A stretch of 64,000 nucleotides of DNA from Callorhinus ursinus (GCF_003265705.1 NW_020312828.1:51613048-51677047); one strand, 5' to 3'; positions 38,346 through 48,075 are shown, counted from the first letter of the stretch. A program made the numbers and translations. Notes: a model not told the origin generated them from the sequence alone.

Positions 38346-38945
38346 GTTCCCTTCCTTAAAAATTTTAATTCTAGTATAGTTAACATACAGTGTTATATTA
38401 GTTTCAGCTGTATAATATAGTGATTTGACAATTCTTTTTTTTTTTTTTTAAGATTTTATTTATTTATTTGAGAGAGAGAGAATGAGAGAGAGCACGAGAG
38501 GGAAGAGGGTCAGAGGGAGAAGCAGACTCCCCGCTGAGCAGGGAGCCCGATGCGGGACTCGATCCTGGGACCCCAGGATCATGACCTGAGCCGAAGGCAG
38601 TCGCTTAACCAACTGAGCCACCCAGGCGCCCAGTGATTTGACAATTCTTTACATTACTCAGGGCTCATCATGATAAGTGCATCCTTAATCCCCATTACCT
38701 CTTTCACCCACCCCCCACTCACCTCCCCTCTGGGAACCAACAGTTTGTTCTCTATAGTTAAGAGTCTGTTTTTTTGGTTTCTTTTTTTCTTTTTTTCTTT
38801 GTTCATTTGTTTCTTAAATTCCACATATGAGAGAGATCAAATGGTATGCCTTTCTCTGAGTGACTTACTTCACTTGGCATTATACTCTCTAGATCCATCC
38901 ATGTTGTTGCAAATATCTGTTTATTTTTTAAATAATAATCATCCT
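38346..38945 (-). mobile_element. LINE-1 3' fragment interrupted by a SINE
   Basis: The complement of an L1 3' region is recognised from TCACTTGGCATTATACTCTC and ATCCATCCATGTTGTTGC. It is split by the SINE at 38437-38631 and abuts another antisense L1 fragment on its left. Confidence 0.75.
38437..38631 (-). mobile_element. CAN SINE, young (type B), nested in an L1 fragment
   Basis: Full-length complement. AGTGATTTGACAATTCTT occurs on both sides and splits the antisense L1 fragment at 38346-38945. Confidence 0.94.
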
Positions 38946-40139
38946 AATGGGTATGAAGTGATATAAATCATTCATTTTTATATCTTAGCAATTAACTGAT
39001 TTGACTCACTCATTTTGCCATAAGCAGATCCAGAGTCAGAGAATTCATGGGACCTACTCCAGGGTAAGAGGCTATTGAACATGTTTCCTGACTCCTGGCC
39101 CAGGGCTCCTTTCACCAAGGCATAATGCTCCTCTGGGCACCCAAGTAGACACAGAGAGGGACAGACCAAAAACTTTCCATTTTAGTGTCACCCTTGCCTG
39201 CCTTTTGCTTTGTGGTTGAACATGGTCTAATCTTTCACTATTAAAAAAAAAAAAAAAAAAAGGGAGGGGGAGAGAACAGGAAAGTATGAGATAACAGAGG
39301 AAACAGCTATAAACATGTGCCTAAAGGGAACAATGCTGTATTGTGCCATTAACATTTTGCTAAGAGGGTAGATGTCATGTGAAGTGTTCACAGTAAAAGG
39401 TGTTATAATATATAAAAAGCTAAATAAGAAACATGAACAAATACTAGTTTCTCTACAAACCAGTAGAGAGGGATGAATTAAAAGTAATTTACACTGTCTC
39501 AACAGTGAATGGATAAGAGCTGACGGAGTTTTCATTTATTAGTAGACTATATGTGTGGGACCTTAGTGAAGTTGTTTGTAGGAAATTGCTCTGTTACGAT
39601 TGCTATGTAGCTGAATCTGCTAGTGGGATGTGTATTGCCTATTGCTTTGTCATTTTCTATTAATATGAAGAGATTTGGATTTGATTTTTAGAATTCTCAA
39701 AATATTTGGGGATTCAAAGGTAATGTAGTCTATGAATATTATAAAATGTGCCTTTTTCTGGCAGCCTAAAACCAGCTATAGAGAAAGCACTACTTGTCTA
39801 AACATCCAGTCACAGACTTCTTTCCACTCACTGGAATTGATCACAACCCAAAAATAACCCCAGCCACTTTCATGACTATATTAAAGCAGCATAAAGTAGC
39901 AATCCTAATGCCGACGAAGACTAACACCTGCCTCAAAGTCATGATCACTGGAAGAAACCAGCAGCAATGATATAAATCTCAGCTTTGGGCTTCCATCCTC
40001 CAGGGAATTGGAACAGCTCACATAGGAACACCGCACCTCGAAGCAAAGGTGGTGGTGAGTCACAAATCTGATGGCAGAACTCCCAGAGCATCGTGGATGT
40101 TCCCATCATAAAACCTGTGAAACCTTTTGGAAGTAACTT

Positions 40140-40280
40140 TCATCCCTCTCTAGATCATAATCTCCAGGAAGGCAGGAGTCGAGGCTGCTTGGTTCATCAG
40201 TATCTCCCAGCATCTGCTCAGGGCCGGGAAACACTCTGCGACCACCTGCGGACTTTGTGTGAGTGAACACTGAATATTAG
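40140..40280 (+). mobile_element. L2-like 3' end
   Basis: TAATCTCCAGGAAGGCAGGA followed by a CAGTATCTCCCAGCATCTGC block fits the L2 3' end. Confidence 0.55.
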
Positions 40281-40462
40281 CCAGTATGTCTGAGCATGGT
40301 TGGGAAAGTTCTAATTTTTTTTTTTTAATTTTGGAGTTTTATTTCTGATCATGACACCAAAGGTTCTTTTTTATGAATGTTCTATCATATCTGTTTTTAT
40401 TTTTTATGTTTTTCTCTTTTAATTTTTTTTCCTGAAAATGAAAAAGCTATACTGATTTTCTC

Positions 40463-40468
40463 TTTATT
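40463..40468 (-). promoter_or_regulatory. Polyadenylation signal AATAAA of the retrocopy
   Basis: AATAAA on the minus strand lies about 33 bases before an A-rich run (T-run at 40423-40430 on +), which is normal spacing for a retrotransposed poly(A) end. Confidence 0.5.
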
Positions 40469-41004
40469 AAATCAATAGTGATTTTGAGCCAAGATGGTAG
40501 CAAAAACATCCTTTTTTTCAAGTTTTCTTGTGAACACGGTAGTAATTTTAACCAATGATTGTAAAGAGACTAGAAGGTCATCAGCTGAGGAGATATTTCA
40601 ACAAATTTATAATGATGTTAACCAGAGTGCTTCTAAGGTTTTCTGGTTCTTTATGTAGAGATTTGCTCTTGGTTTTAGAAGCAGATGGTCCGGCATAAGT
40701 GTCCTCAGTTTGGTCCACTGTTCTGCCCTTCTTCCCAGAGTGTTCCAGGTATTCAGCATATGACTGTTCGTTTTTAACACTAAATGGCTCTGGAATTTCA
40801 TCGTCCTGTTTTATATTCAAATGCAATGATGGAGCTGCCTGCTGCCGGTGGGGCTTTGTACTCACCACAGTAGCCACCTGTGGTAAAACTCTTCCGGTGT
40901 CTTGGATTTTTCTTTGCTGGCTGACTTATCCGTAGACAACTGTGGTAAAAATCTGACTGGTGTCTTGGATTTTTCTTTGCTGGCTGATTTGTCCTGCTCG
41001 CTGC

Positions 41005-41345
41005 TCATGGCTGTGAGGACGCGCTCGAGTCACCGGGCGGCTCCTTGATCACTCCTGTGCGGCGCCCCTCAGACAAGAGAAGGGGCGTCCCGGGAGCGCG
41101 CCTGCAGCCTCTGCTCGCACAGCGCCCGGGCGGTCTAGCGTCCCCGTTGCTTAGCAGCAGGCCCGCGCAGGCTCCATTTCCGGTCATCTGCCGCTCTCGG
41201 GATGGCCCCCGGAGTACCTGCCGGAAGCGCTCTCCAGCGCAGTCGGTGGCGCCTCTGAGCCAGTGTGGTGGGCCCCGCAGGGCGCGCAGGGAACAGCTGA
41301 AGGCAGAGGGTGCTTCTTCTGCCAAGGCTTGGTTTCTGCAGCCAT
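41005..41345 (-). promoter_or_regulatory. CpG-rich segment (5' leader of the retrocopy or antisense promoter)
   Basis: This is the only CpG-dense, strongly GC-rich stretch in the window (many CG dinucleotides at 41024-41110 and 41120-41290). It lies directly upstream of the antisense ATG of the retrocopy. If it came in with a retrotransposed mRNA it is a copied 5' untranslated region. CpG islands outside promoters are uncommon in introns, so antisense transcription is possible. Confidence 0.6.
41145..41159 (-). promoter_or_regulatory. X-box-like (RFX) motif
   Basis: On the minus strand the sequence reads GCTGCTAAGCAACG. The right half AGCAAC is a perfect RFX half-site and the left half GCTGCT has one mismatch to GTTGCY. 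RFX X-boxes mark promoters of ciliary genes, so the parent gene may be ciliary. This is a motif match only. Confidence 0.4.
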
Positions 41346-41584
41346 AAGACTGTTCGTCTTATGTTACTGTTCGTCTGTTCGATTCCCACCCTTTAATTTC
41401 TGTTTTTAAAACGATATCGCTTAGATGAAAAACTGAAGGAATACGTAATAATGGGCAACTATCATTATCCACTTGGAGATCTTCCTGGGTCCTCTTACAA
41501 AAGCCAGTTCTCACTCCTGCCTTTGGCAGGAACACAGTGTAGCAGAGGTCGTCCTGAATAAAAATAACGGGTATTTCTGAATTC

Positions 41585-41810
41585 TTACGGTTTGCCTGGC
41601 ATCACACTAAGAAGCTTTTCCTTAGACACCTAACTTAAATCTTTACGATAGTTCTGTGAGGTCGATGTCATCATCATTCTTTTATTACATATGAGAAAGC
41701 TGTGGCTTAACTTGCTTGCATATCTACCCAAAGTGACAGGGCTGCTCGGGAGTGGAACTTGGAAGCCAGGGCTCTCTACTGGTAACGCGATGATCTCCCA
41801 ACTGCTCTCC
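41585..41810 (-). mobile_element. MIR
   Basis: TTGCCTGGCATCACACTAAG and AGTGACAGGGCTGCTCGGGA fit a MIR complement. It lies just outside the retrocopy's 5' end. Confidence 0.6.
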
Positions 41811-42073
41811 TCTCTAAGCAGGGGATTCCAGTGCAGAAATGTTGTAGTCCCAGCTCTTGAAACAATCGCTCCATGTACACTAGACCGAGAGCAAGAGCCG
41901 AAATCACAGTATCTGTCCTCACAATAGCATTCCGTATGACTCATTAGTAAGACTTCCAGAAGCCTCACCCATCTGGATTACCCTCATGGTAGAAAAAACC
42001 CACACGTCTAGGACACTAGATAAGTCCTAAGTCAGCGAAAGTGACCCATCAGTGCAGGAACCAGCAGTCACAA

Positions 42074-42685
42074 TGATGGGGTTTTGGAATACAGGTGAGG
42101 TTCACTGGGGTGGAGTCCCGAGCCGACAACCAAGAAAGAACTCTTGAGACGTCTTTGGTGCAAAATGGTGGTTTATTAAAGCTCGGGGACAAGCCCCATG
42201 GGCAGAAGCTGCTCCGGGGTTGTGAGGGGTGGCTGATTATATACTATGGGTTTGGGGGAGGTGAGGAAAAAGGGAGGTTTCTGAAAGAACTTTCATATGC
42301 TCAAGACTCACAGGATACTGGAGGCCTTGCCATTGTCAGGTTAAGGTTGATTACCCCTCTAGTAAGGCATTAACATTAAGATAGTTGGGATCTTCCTGGA
42401 GAAACATTACACTCTGCCCACCTCAAGTATCTGTTGATGGGCTGCAGGTTATAAAGACATTTGATTGTATTTACATTCCCTTCTGGAAGCTACTGCTAAG
42501 GTTTTTGTAAGTAAACTGAGGGAGACTCAGGTCTTGCAGGATTGTGGTCTCTACAAGTTAACTATTTGTTTTTCCTTTAGGGCAGCCAGGAGTGCCTGAG
42601 GAATGTCACATATATCCCATGGGTGGGGGTGTTGTAGGGTGTCAGCTTCTGCTTTGTTCTCAGCTTCCCTTCTGTTCCCTCATCA
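42074..42685 (-). mobile_element. Solo LTR, class I ERV type, about 612 bp
   Basis: Reading the minus strand, the element begins TGATGAGG and ends CCCCATCA, giving short inverted ends. It is flanked by the 4-base direct repeat ACAA (42070-42073 and 42686-42689), as in gammaretrovirus-like class I ERVs. It contains a TATA-like TATATAATC near 42235-42243 and AATAAA near 42174-42179, followed by a U5-like segment. No internal gag/pol/env sequence adjoins it, so it is a solo LTR. The exact family name is not known to me. Confidence 0.75.
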
Positions 42686-42689
42686 ACAA

Positions 42690-42860
42690 CACTTCAGCAC
42701 TCAACTGTTTCTTTATCCTAGAAAGGTTCTCTTGTCTAACCCTCAGCTAATTAATACCTATTAATGCTCTCAGACTTAATTCACATGCTATCTCTCCTGG
42801 GAAACTTCTCCCAGTCCCCAAATGAATCTTTCCATTCTCTGTACTCCCATTCTGTTACAC
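42690..42860 (+). mobile_element. L2-like fragment next to the solo LTR
   Basis: CACATGCTATCTCTCCTGGG and AACTTCTCCCAGTCCCCAAA resemble L2. The solo LTR ending at 42685 appears to have inserted beside or into it. Confidence 0.45.
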
Positions 42861-43324
42861 CTTAGTTTATTTGGGCATATAATTGGAGTAATAGAATTCA
42901 AATGGTTTACCATCAAGAGCAGTTACGTTTTAAAATATATATGTAAATTAAATTATCTGGAAAATTCACTCATCCTGGAGCACTATATTTATTTTAGGAA
43001 ATAGTCAATTAACATAGTATCCAACCAACAGCCAGGTATGTAGTTAGGGTTCAACAATTGTGATTAGAGAATATTTCTTGTTGAAATGAGCAAAATTTAG
43101 TTGAACGTAACAATTAGCAAAAGAAATGAGCCACAGAAAAAACACTCTAAAGTCCTCTTCTATTCAAACACTTGGGTAAAGGACAAAAATATAAAAACTT
43201 TTAATTAGTTATTTGTTTTAGCATTTTTATTGCTTATATAGGCTAAAATGAAATGCCTGTCAGCTACACTTCATTTGTGGTAACAGCTCCATTTAGAATG
43301 CTGAGACTAATCACATCTAAGTTT

Positions 43325-43445
43325 GGTCTCTTAGAGAGTGGGAGGGGAGAAGCAGGCTTCCCGCCGAGCAGGGAGCCTGATGCTGGGCTCGATCCCGACC
43401 GAGCCGAAGGCAGACGCTTAACGACTGAGCCACCCAGGCGCCCTG
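43325..43445 (-). mobile_element. Truncated CAN SINE next to the LTR fragment
   Basis: The complement of the tRNA-like head (GAGCCACCCAGGCGCC) is present, but the tail and part of the polypyrimidine body are missing and the middle has a short deletion. It directly joins the LTR R/U5 fragment at 43451. Confidence 0.7.
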
Positions 43446-43450
43446 TCCCT

Positions 43451-43564
43451 GAGCTTTAATAAACCACCATTTTGCACCAAAGACGTCTCAAGAGTTATTT
43501 CTTGGTGGTTGGCTCTGGACCACACCCCCCACCAAACCTCACCCTATATTCCAAAACTCTATCA
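43451..43564 (+). mobile_element. LTR fragment (R/U5 end) of the same family
   Basis: This piece carries the AATAAA-containing segment and the rest of the U5-like end found in the solo LTR at 42074-42685, but in + orientation, and ends CTATCA. The U3 part is missing and the piece abuts the 5' head of a truncated SINE on its left. Confidence 0.65.
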
Positions 43565-44153
43565 GACTCATGATGCAGTTTTACTTTGTGGTTTTTCACA
43601 AATATATCTGGCCAATGACCAGCTAAATTTACAAAATGCTATCTATCGGAAGGCTTAATATTTAATGTTTTTGAAGGCCCTGTGGATTTCTAGGAGGCCT
43701 GACTATACTGAACTCAACTTTGATTTTTAAATGTAGCAACAGTTTAGGCCTGAAGTCCACATACTGACCATGCCTACGAACAGAAATGTACTTGGCTGTC
43801 CACACAAAATATGCATATAGTGGGTAGGGGAACAAATTCAATTTGCTTGATAAACAGAAATGGGACTATTTAGAACAGATTCATACAGAAAGCACCCGCT
43901 AGGTTCTCAGCTCCGCTGCAGCAATTCTGACAACAGGAAGTTCAGCCAAGCACTCTGCCTACAGGCAGACACAGGGTGGAAGCCGAGGTTCCAACTAGAG
44001 TGGAAGTCACAGCATCTCAAATGACATAGAAATCCTCCCTGTTGTATGAATGCACCTAGTCCCTTAGTATGACTGATTGCCCTGGTACAAAGAATTACTT
44101 ATGGAGCCCTTCTTTTTATATCAAATCTACTTTTTTAAAAATCAGCTAGAAGA

Positions 44154-44335
44154 GGGGCACCTGGGTGGCTCAGTCTGTTAAGCCTCTGCCTTTGGCTCAG
44201 GTCATGATCTCAGGGTCCTGGGATCCAGCCCCGGATTGGGTTCAGCAGGGAGCCGGCTTCTCCCGAGCCCGCTCCCTCGGCTTGTGCTCTCCCTCTCTCT
44301 CTCTGTCAAATAAATAAATTAAATAAAATAAAAAA
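44154..44335 (+). mobile_element. CAN SINE
   Basis: The head GGGGCACCTGGGTGGCTCAG and an AAATAAATAAATT-rich tail are present; the body is slightly shortened. ATCAGCTAGAAG / ATTAGCTAGAAG flank it. Confidence 0.9.
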
Positions 44336-44404
44336 TTAGCTAGAAGAAAAACAAAGGAACACCATCAAGTCCCTCCCACTCTTTTATCTTTAAAAAAAAA
44401 TAAA

Positions 44405-44875
44405 GCACAGGACTGGACCCGTGGGCAGGGCTGCTGCCCCCCGGGGTTGGAAGGGGTGGCTGATTATATACTTGGGAGTTGGAGGTAAGGAAAAAGGGAG
44501 GTTTTCAAAAGCATTTTTGTATGCTAAAGAGGATTTCTGAGATATTGGAGGCCTTGCCATTGGCAAGTTAAGGTTGTTTTTCCCTCCAGTAAAGCATTAA
44601 CATTAAGATAGTTGGGAGTTTCCTTCTGCAAGTTAGGTTATTGGTAAGAATGCTTTTTTTCTGGTAAATCACTAAGACATTTATAAACTAAGGGAGACTC
44701 CTGTCTTGCTGGGCTGTAATCTCTATCAGTTAACCATTTGTTTTTTCCTTCCCTTAGCTTTCAGGCAGCCAGAAGTGCCTGAGGAATGTCACACATGTCC
44801 CACCTGGCAGTGGGGGTGGGATTGAAGGGTGTCCGCTTATGCTTTGTCCTCAGCTGGCCTTCTGCTCCCTCATCA
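44405..44875 (-). mobile_element. LTR fragment (U3 part) of the same family
   Basis: It aligns by eye along most of the solo LTR at 42074-42685 in the same orientation. The match begins at the TGATGAGG end (44875), keeps the TATA-like segment near 44463-44471 and stops around the AATAAA region. The U5 end is absent. Confidence 0.7.
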
Positions 44876-44948
44876 ATTCCACATATTCTCTTGTCTTCCT
44901 GAGAGAGGATTCAACGACTCTTGGATTTTCAAAAGATAAAAAAATACA

Positions 44949-45137
44949 GGGGCACCTGGGTGGCTCAGTTGGTTAAGCGACTGCCTTCGGCTCAGGTCAT
45001 GATCCTGGAGTCCCGGGATCGAGTTCCTCATGGGGCTCCCTGCTCGGCGGGGAGTCTGCTTCTCCCTCTGACCCTCCCCCCTCTCATGTGCTTCCTCTCT
45101 CTCTCAATTAAATAAATAAAATCTTTAAAAAAAAAAA
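44949..45137 (+). mobile_element. CAN SINE, young (type B)
   Basis: Head, GATCCTGGAGTCCCGGGATC block and A tail are present. AAAAAATACAG flanks both ends. It forms an inverted pair with the SINE at 45288-45502. Confidence 0.92.
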
Positions 45138-45287
45138 TTTAAAAAAATACAGCTTTCCTGGCGGGTGGAGGTGGCCAGACACTGTATCCCGAGATTTTCA
45201 GTTATGACATTCATTTGAATCCCATTAAGTTCATTAGTGTGAATATTTCATATCTCTTAACAGTAGTGACATTGTTAGGTTCTCAGT

Positions 45288-45502
45288 TTGTTTGTTTGTT
45301 TATTTATTTATTTATAAAAGATTTTTATGTATTTGACAGTGAGAGACACAGCGAGAGAGGGAACACAAGCAGTGGGGGTGGGAGAGGGAGAAGCAGGCTT
45401 CCCATGGAGCCGGGAGCCCGACGTGGGTCTCAATCCCAGGACCCTGGGATCATGACCTGAGCCGAAGGCAGACGCCTAACGACTGAGCCACCCAGGCGCC
45501 CC
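45288..45502 (-). mobile_element. CAN SINE, young (type A)
   Basis: Complement with a T/A-rich tail region, CAGGCTTCCCATGGAGCC and head GAGCCACCCAGGCGCCCC. AGGTTCTCAGTTT is repeated on both sides. Confidence 0.92.
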
Positions 45503-45959
45503 AGGTTCTCAGTTTATTTAGTTCCACGTAATTTCTAGAAGCCTCAGTGTGGTCAAGGGGATGGATCATTTTAACTTGTTTCTCCAAATAAATAATAACA
45601 TCCTGGATATCAAAGACTGTTTCATTCTCCTCTTCAGTGGCCCTCAGCACTCACTGATCAGAGTGCTGGGAATGCAGTGGGTGCTTCATAAACATTTCCT
45701 GGCATCTTAGGAAAGAAAATTTTTCTAAACCAAAAGGAGAAAAAAACTGTAGGCATAACTAGAAATATATTCTTATTTAGAGAAAAAGTAACCCTGAAGT
45801 CTTACCCATTAAGAAGTAATACCCAAACAAAACCTTTAATGCTGTTTTATTCTTATATAATTTCTATTATATTTTTTCAAAAATATTGTACTCTACTAAA
45901 AACAAAATGTAGACAGCCTCTTGCCTCTACCCCAAAGCATTAAATCTTGCTATTCTTGC

Positions 45960-46225
45960 CTACAGCTCTTTATTTGTGAAGTTCCTCTTTTACCTGAGAG
46001 CCATTTTCACCTTCCATTAGTTGACTTTTTTTTTTCTTTAAGGTTCTACTCAAGTAGCATCACTTAAGCCACCATAATACCTCTGTATTAATACTTGATA
46101 TTTTATGCTAAAATTTCTCTTCTGCATTACCTTAAGCTCCCTGAGGGCCAAGTTTACATCCTGTTTATCTTTCTTTCCCAATGCCTGAAATGTAGTAAAC
46201 ATTCATTAAAAATGTTTAAGCCTAA
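45960..46225 (+). mobile_element. L2-like 3' end
   Basis: TAAGCTCCCTGAGGGCCAAG followed by a TGAAATGTAGTAAACATTCA ending is typical of L2. Confidence 0.6.
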
Positions 46226-46384
46226 ATGCCAGTTTATTTATATTTGTATCTATGTTTGTATTTCTATCATCAGTTTTTAGTATCCCAGGATGTTTTTTTC
46301 TTCTTAGATTCTCTGTAATATCCAAATCCCAGAATCCATCAAGTTACCATTTCTGGAGACACTTACCATAATTTCCTCTATGTC

Positions 46385-46448
46385 AATGGTTATCAAACTT
46401 GACTGCACGTTGGAATCACCTGGGGAGTTTTAAAACATACTCATGCTC
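46385..46448 (+). mobile_element. MER5A-like fragment, left piece
   Basis: TGGTTATCAAACTTGACTGC and GAATCACCTGGGGAGTTTTA match the start of a MER5A-like element. The right part is cut by the LINE-like block at 46449, with more MER5A-like sequence at 47115. Confidence 0.6.
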
Positions 46449-46899
46449 ATAATAAGATGTATCAACATCATGTATACCCCATATGATGTACTGAGGGGCT
46501 ACAATATCACCCCTGTGGCATTCTTCCCAAAAGGGCATAACCCAGTATAATCATAGGAAAACATCAGATCTATTTGAGGATCCTTCTACAAAATGACTGG
46601 TCAACATTCTTCAACATGGTTAATTTTATGTTATGTGAATTTCACTTCCATTTTCATGATCTAATGCAGGATCCTGAATTAGACCCTGAACCAGAAAGTG
46701 GCCATTAATAGGAAATATTTGAATAAGACTTATAGGCTAGTTAAAATGTTCTATCAATGTTAATTTCCTGATTTTGATAATTGACTATAATTATATAAGA
46801 TGTCAATATTAGAGGAAGCTGGGTCAAAGTTATGATGTTTCTCTATCATTATTTCAACTTTACTGTGAGTCTACAATTATTTAAAAAGTTTAAGAAAAC
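46449..46899 (+). mobile_element. Old LINE-like 3' fragment
   Basis: Blocks GGCATAACCCAGTATAATCA and a CTACAATTATTTAAAAAGTT end resemble a widespread L1-type 3' sequence. It sits between two MER5A-like pieces. The family is uncertain. Confidence 0.5.
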
Positions 46900-47094
46900 T
46901 TTTTTTTTAAAGATTTTATTTATTTTTCGACAGAGAGAGACACAGCAAGAGAGGGAACACAAGCAGGGGGAGTGGGAGAGGGAGAAGCAGGCTTCCTGCT
47001 GAGCAGGAAGGCTGATGCAGGACTCCATCCCAAGACCCTGGATGATGACCTGAGCCAAAGGCAGAAGCTTAATGACTGAGCCACCCAGGCGCCC
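46900..47094 (-). mobile_element. CAN SINE (type A)
   Basis: Complement of tail, body with AACACAAGCAGGGGGAGTGG, and head GAGCCACCCAGGCGCCCC. Confidence 0.9.
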
Positions 47095-47114
47095 CCAAAA
47101 AAACTTTTTTAAAA

Positions 47115-47405
47115 AGTGATTTATGTCACCCCTAGATGTTCTGATTTAACTTGTCTGGGTTAAGACTTGAGCACAGGGACTTAAAAAATCTTCCCAGGTG
47201 ATTCTAATGGACAGACATGTTGAAAACCAGCACTGTAAGCCTTGGCTGTCCATTGGAATCACCTGGGAAGATTTTTTTAAAATCCCAATTCTTAATCCTT
47301 ATCCTAGATTAAATCAGAATATCTAGGTGTTGGGCCAAAGCATTGATATTTTTAAGAAGTTCTTTAGGCAACTCCATTCAAGTCATGGTTGAAAACTGCT
47401 GCTCT
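47115..47405 (+). mobile_element. MER5A-like fragments (tail, then a second copy)
   Basis: 47115-47232 reads as a MER5A-type tail ending TTGAAAACCAGCACTG. 47235-47405 is a second copy with GGAATCACCTGGGAAGATTT and a GGTTGAAAACTGCTGCTC-type end. Confidence 0.6.
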
Positions 47406-47562
47406 AAGCTAATATTCCCAAATGTGCATGAGTCATAGCATATCCTGGAATGTTCCAAGATTGTGACAATGGTCATGAGCATTTTAATGTAGAGGACCCC
47501 ACTCCAAACCTACTGTATCAATATTCAGAGGACAGGAGTATATTAACATTTATCCAAGCTGA

Positions 47563-47753
47563 TTTTTTTTTAAAGATTTTATTTTTTTTTTTTTTGAGAG
47601 AGAGCACATGAGTGGGAGGTAGGGGCAGTGGGAGAGGGAGAAGCAGACTCCCTGCTGAGCAGGGAGCCCGACATAGGGCTCGATCCCAGGACCCTGAGAT
47701 CATAACCTAAGCTGAAGGCGGATGCCTAACCAACTGAGCCACCCAGGCGCCCC
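47563..47753 (-). mobile_element. CAN SINE
   Basis: Complement of tail and head. TATCCAAGCTGA is duplicated (47551-47562 and from 47754). Confidence 0.92.
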
Positions 47754-47964
47754 TATCCAAGCTGAATTTTATGACCACAAAAGTTTGGGAAACACTACAA
47801 ACTATCTAGAAATACTGAAGTTGGTCCAGATTCTGGCAGTGAAGGCTAAGGCCTGATTGAGAGAGTTTTCCTTATGGTAGCAGTGGAAAAAGGAAGCTTA
47901 AAATTTAGCAATGGACTTCCAGATAAATCCCCCAACTTTGATGGAATATAAGTTTGGCCATTAT

Positions 47965-48075
47965 TTACTCAATAATGATTTACTAGACATAGAGTACTGG
48001 AGAGTCAAGTCCCTGACCTCACAAAATTTGCATCCCAGTGGTGGAGGGACACAAGTGATAAACAAGCAAAATTCT
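47965..48075 (-). mobile_element. L2-like fragment
   Basis: CAAGTCCCTGACCTCACAAA and the surrounding text resemble the complement of L2. Confidence 0.45.

Larger units (their letters stand above)
40399..41398 (-). pseudogene. Antisense processed retrocopy of an unidentified gene, with a one-base frame break
   Basis: Read on the minus strand, a GC-rich leader is followed by an ATG near 41007 whose product begins MSSEQDKSASKEKSKTP. The first 60-odd coding bases hold two copies of a segment encoding DKSASKEKSKTP. The second copy lacks one base relative to the first near 40890-40900, so the ATG frame stops soon after. The alternate frame then stays open for about 98 codons (40877 down to 40581), a Lys/Ser/Glu-rich, hydrophilic, likely disordered product. 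Further along lie AATAAA at about 40468-40463 and a T-run on the + strand (40423-40430) that would be a poly(A) tail. The sequence TCTGTTTTT occurs at both ends (40390-40398 and 41399-41407). At the 5' end it sits in a TTTT/AAAA context on the minus strand, as expected for L1-mediated insertion. I could not name the parent gene. An alternative is a live antisense first exon, since a GTGAGT donor-like site lies near 40865, but the open frame runs through it. Confidence 0.6.

Noticed and set aside
41630..41968. 112-codon minus-strand frame next to the retrocopy
   Set aside because: It overlaps a MIR complement and lies beyond the proposed insertion boundary at 41398.
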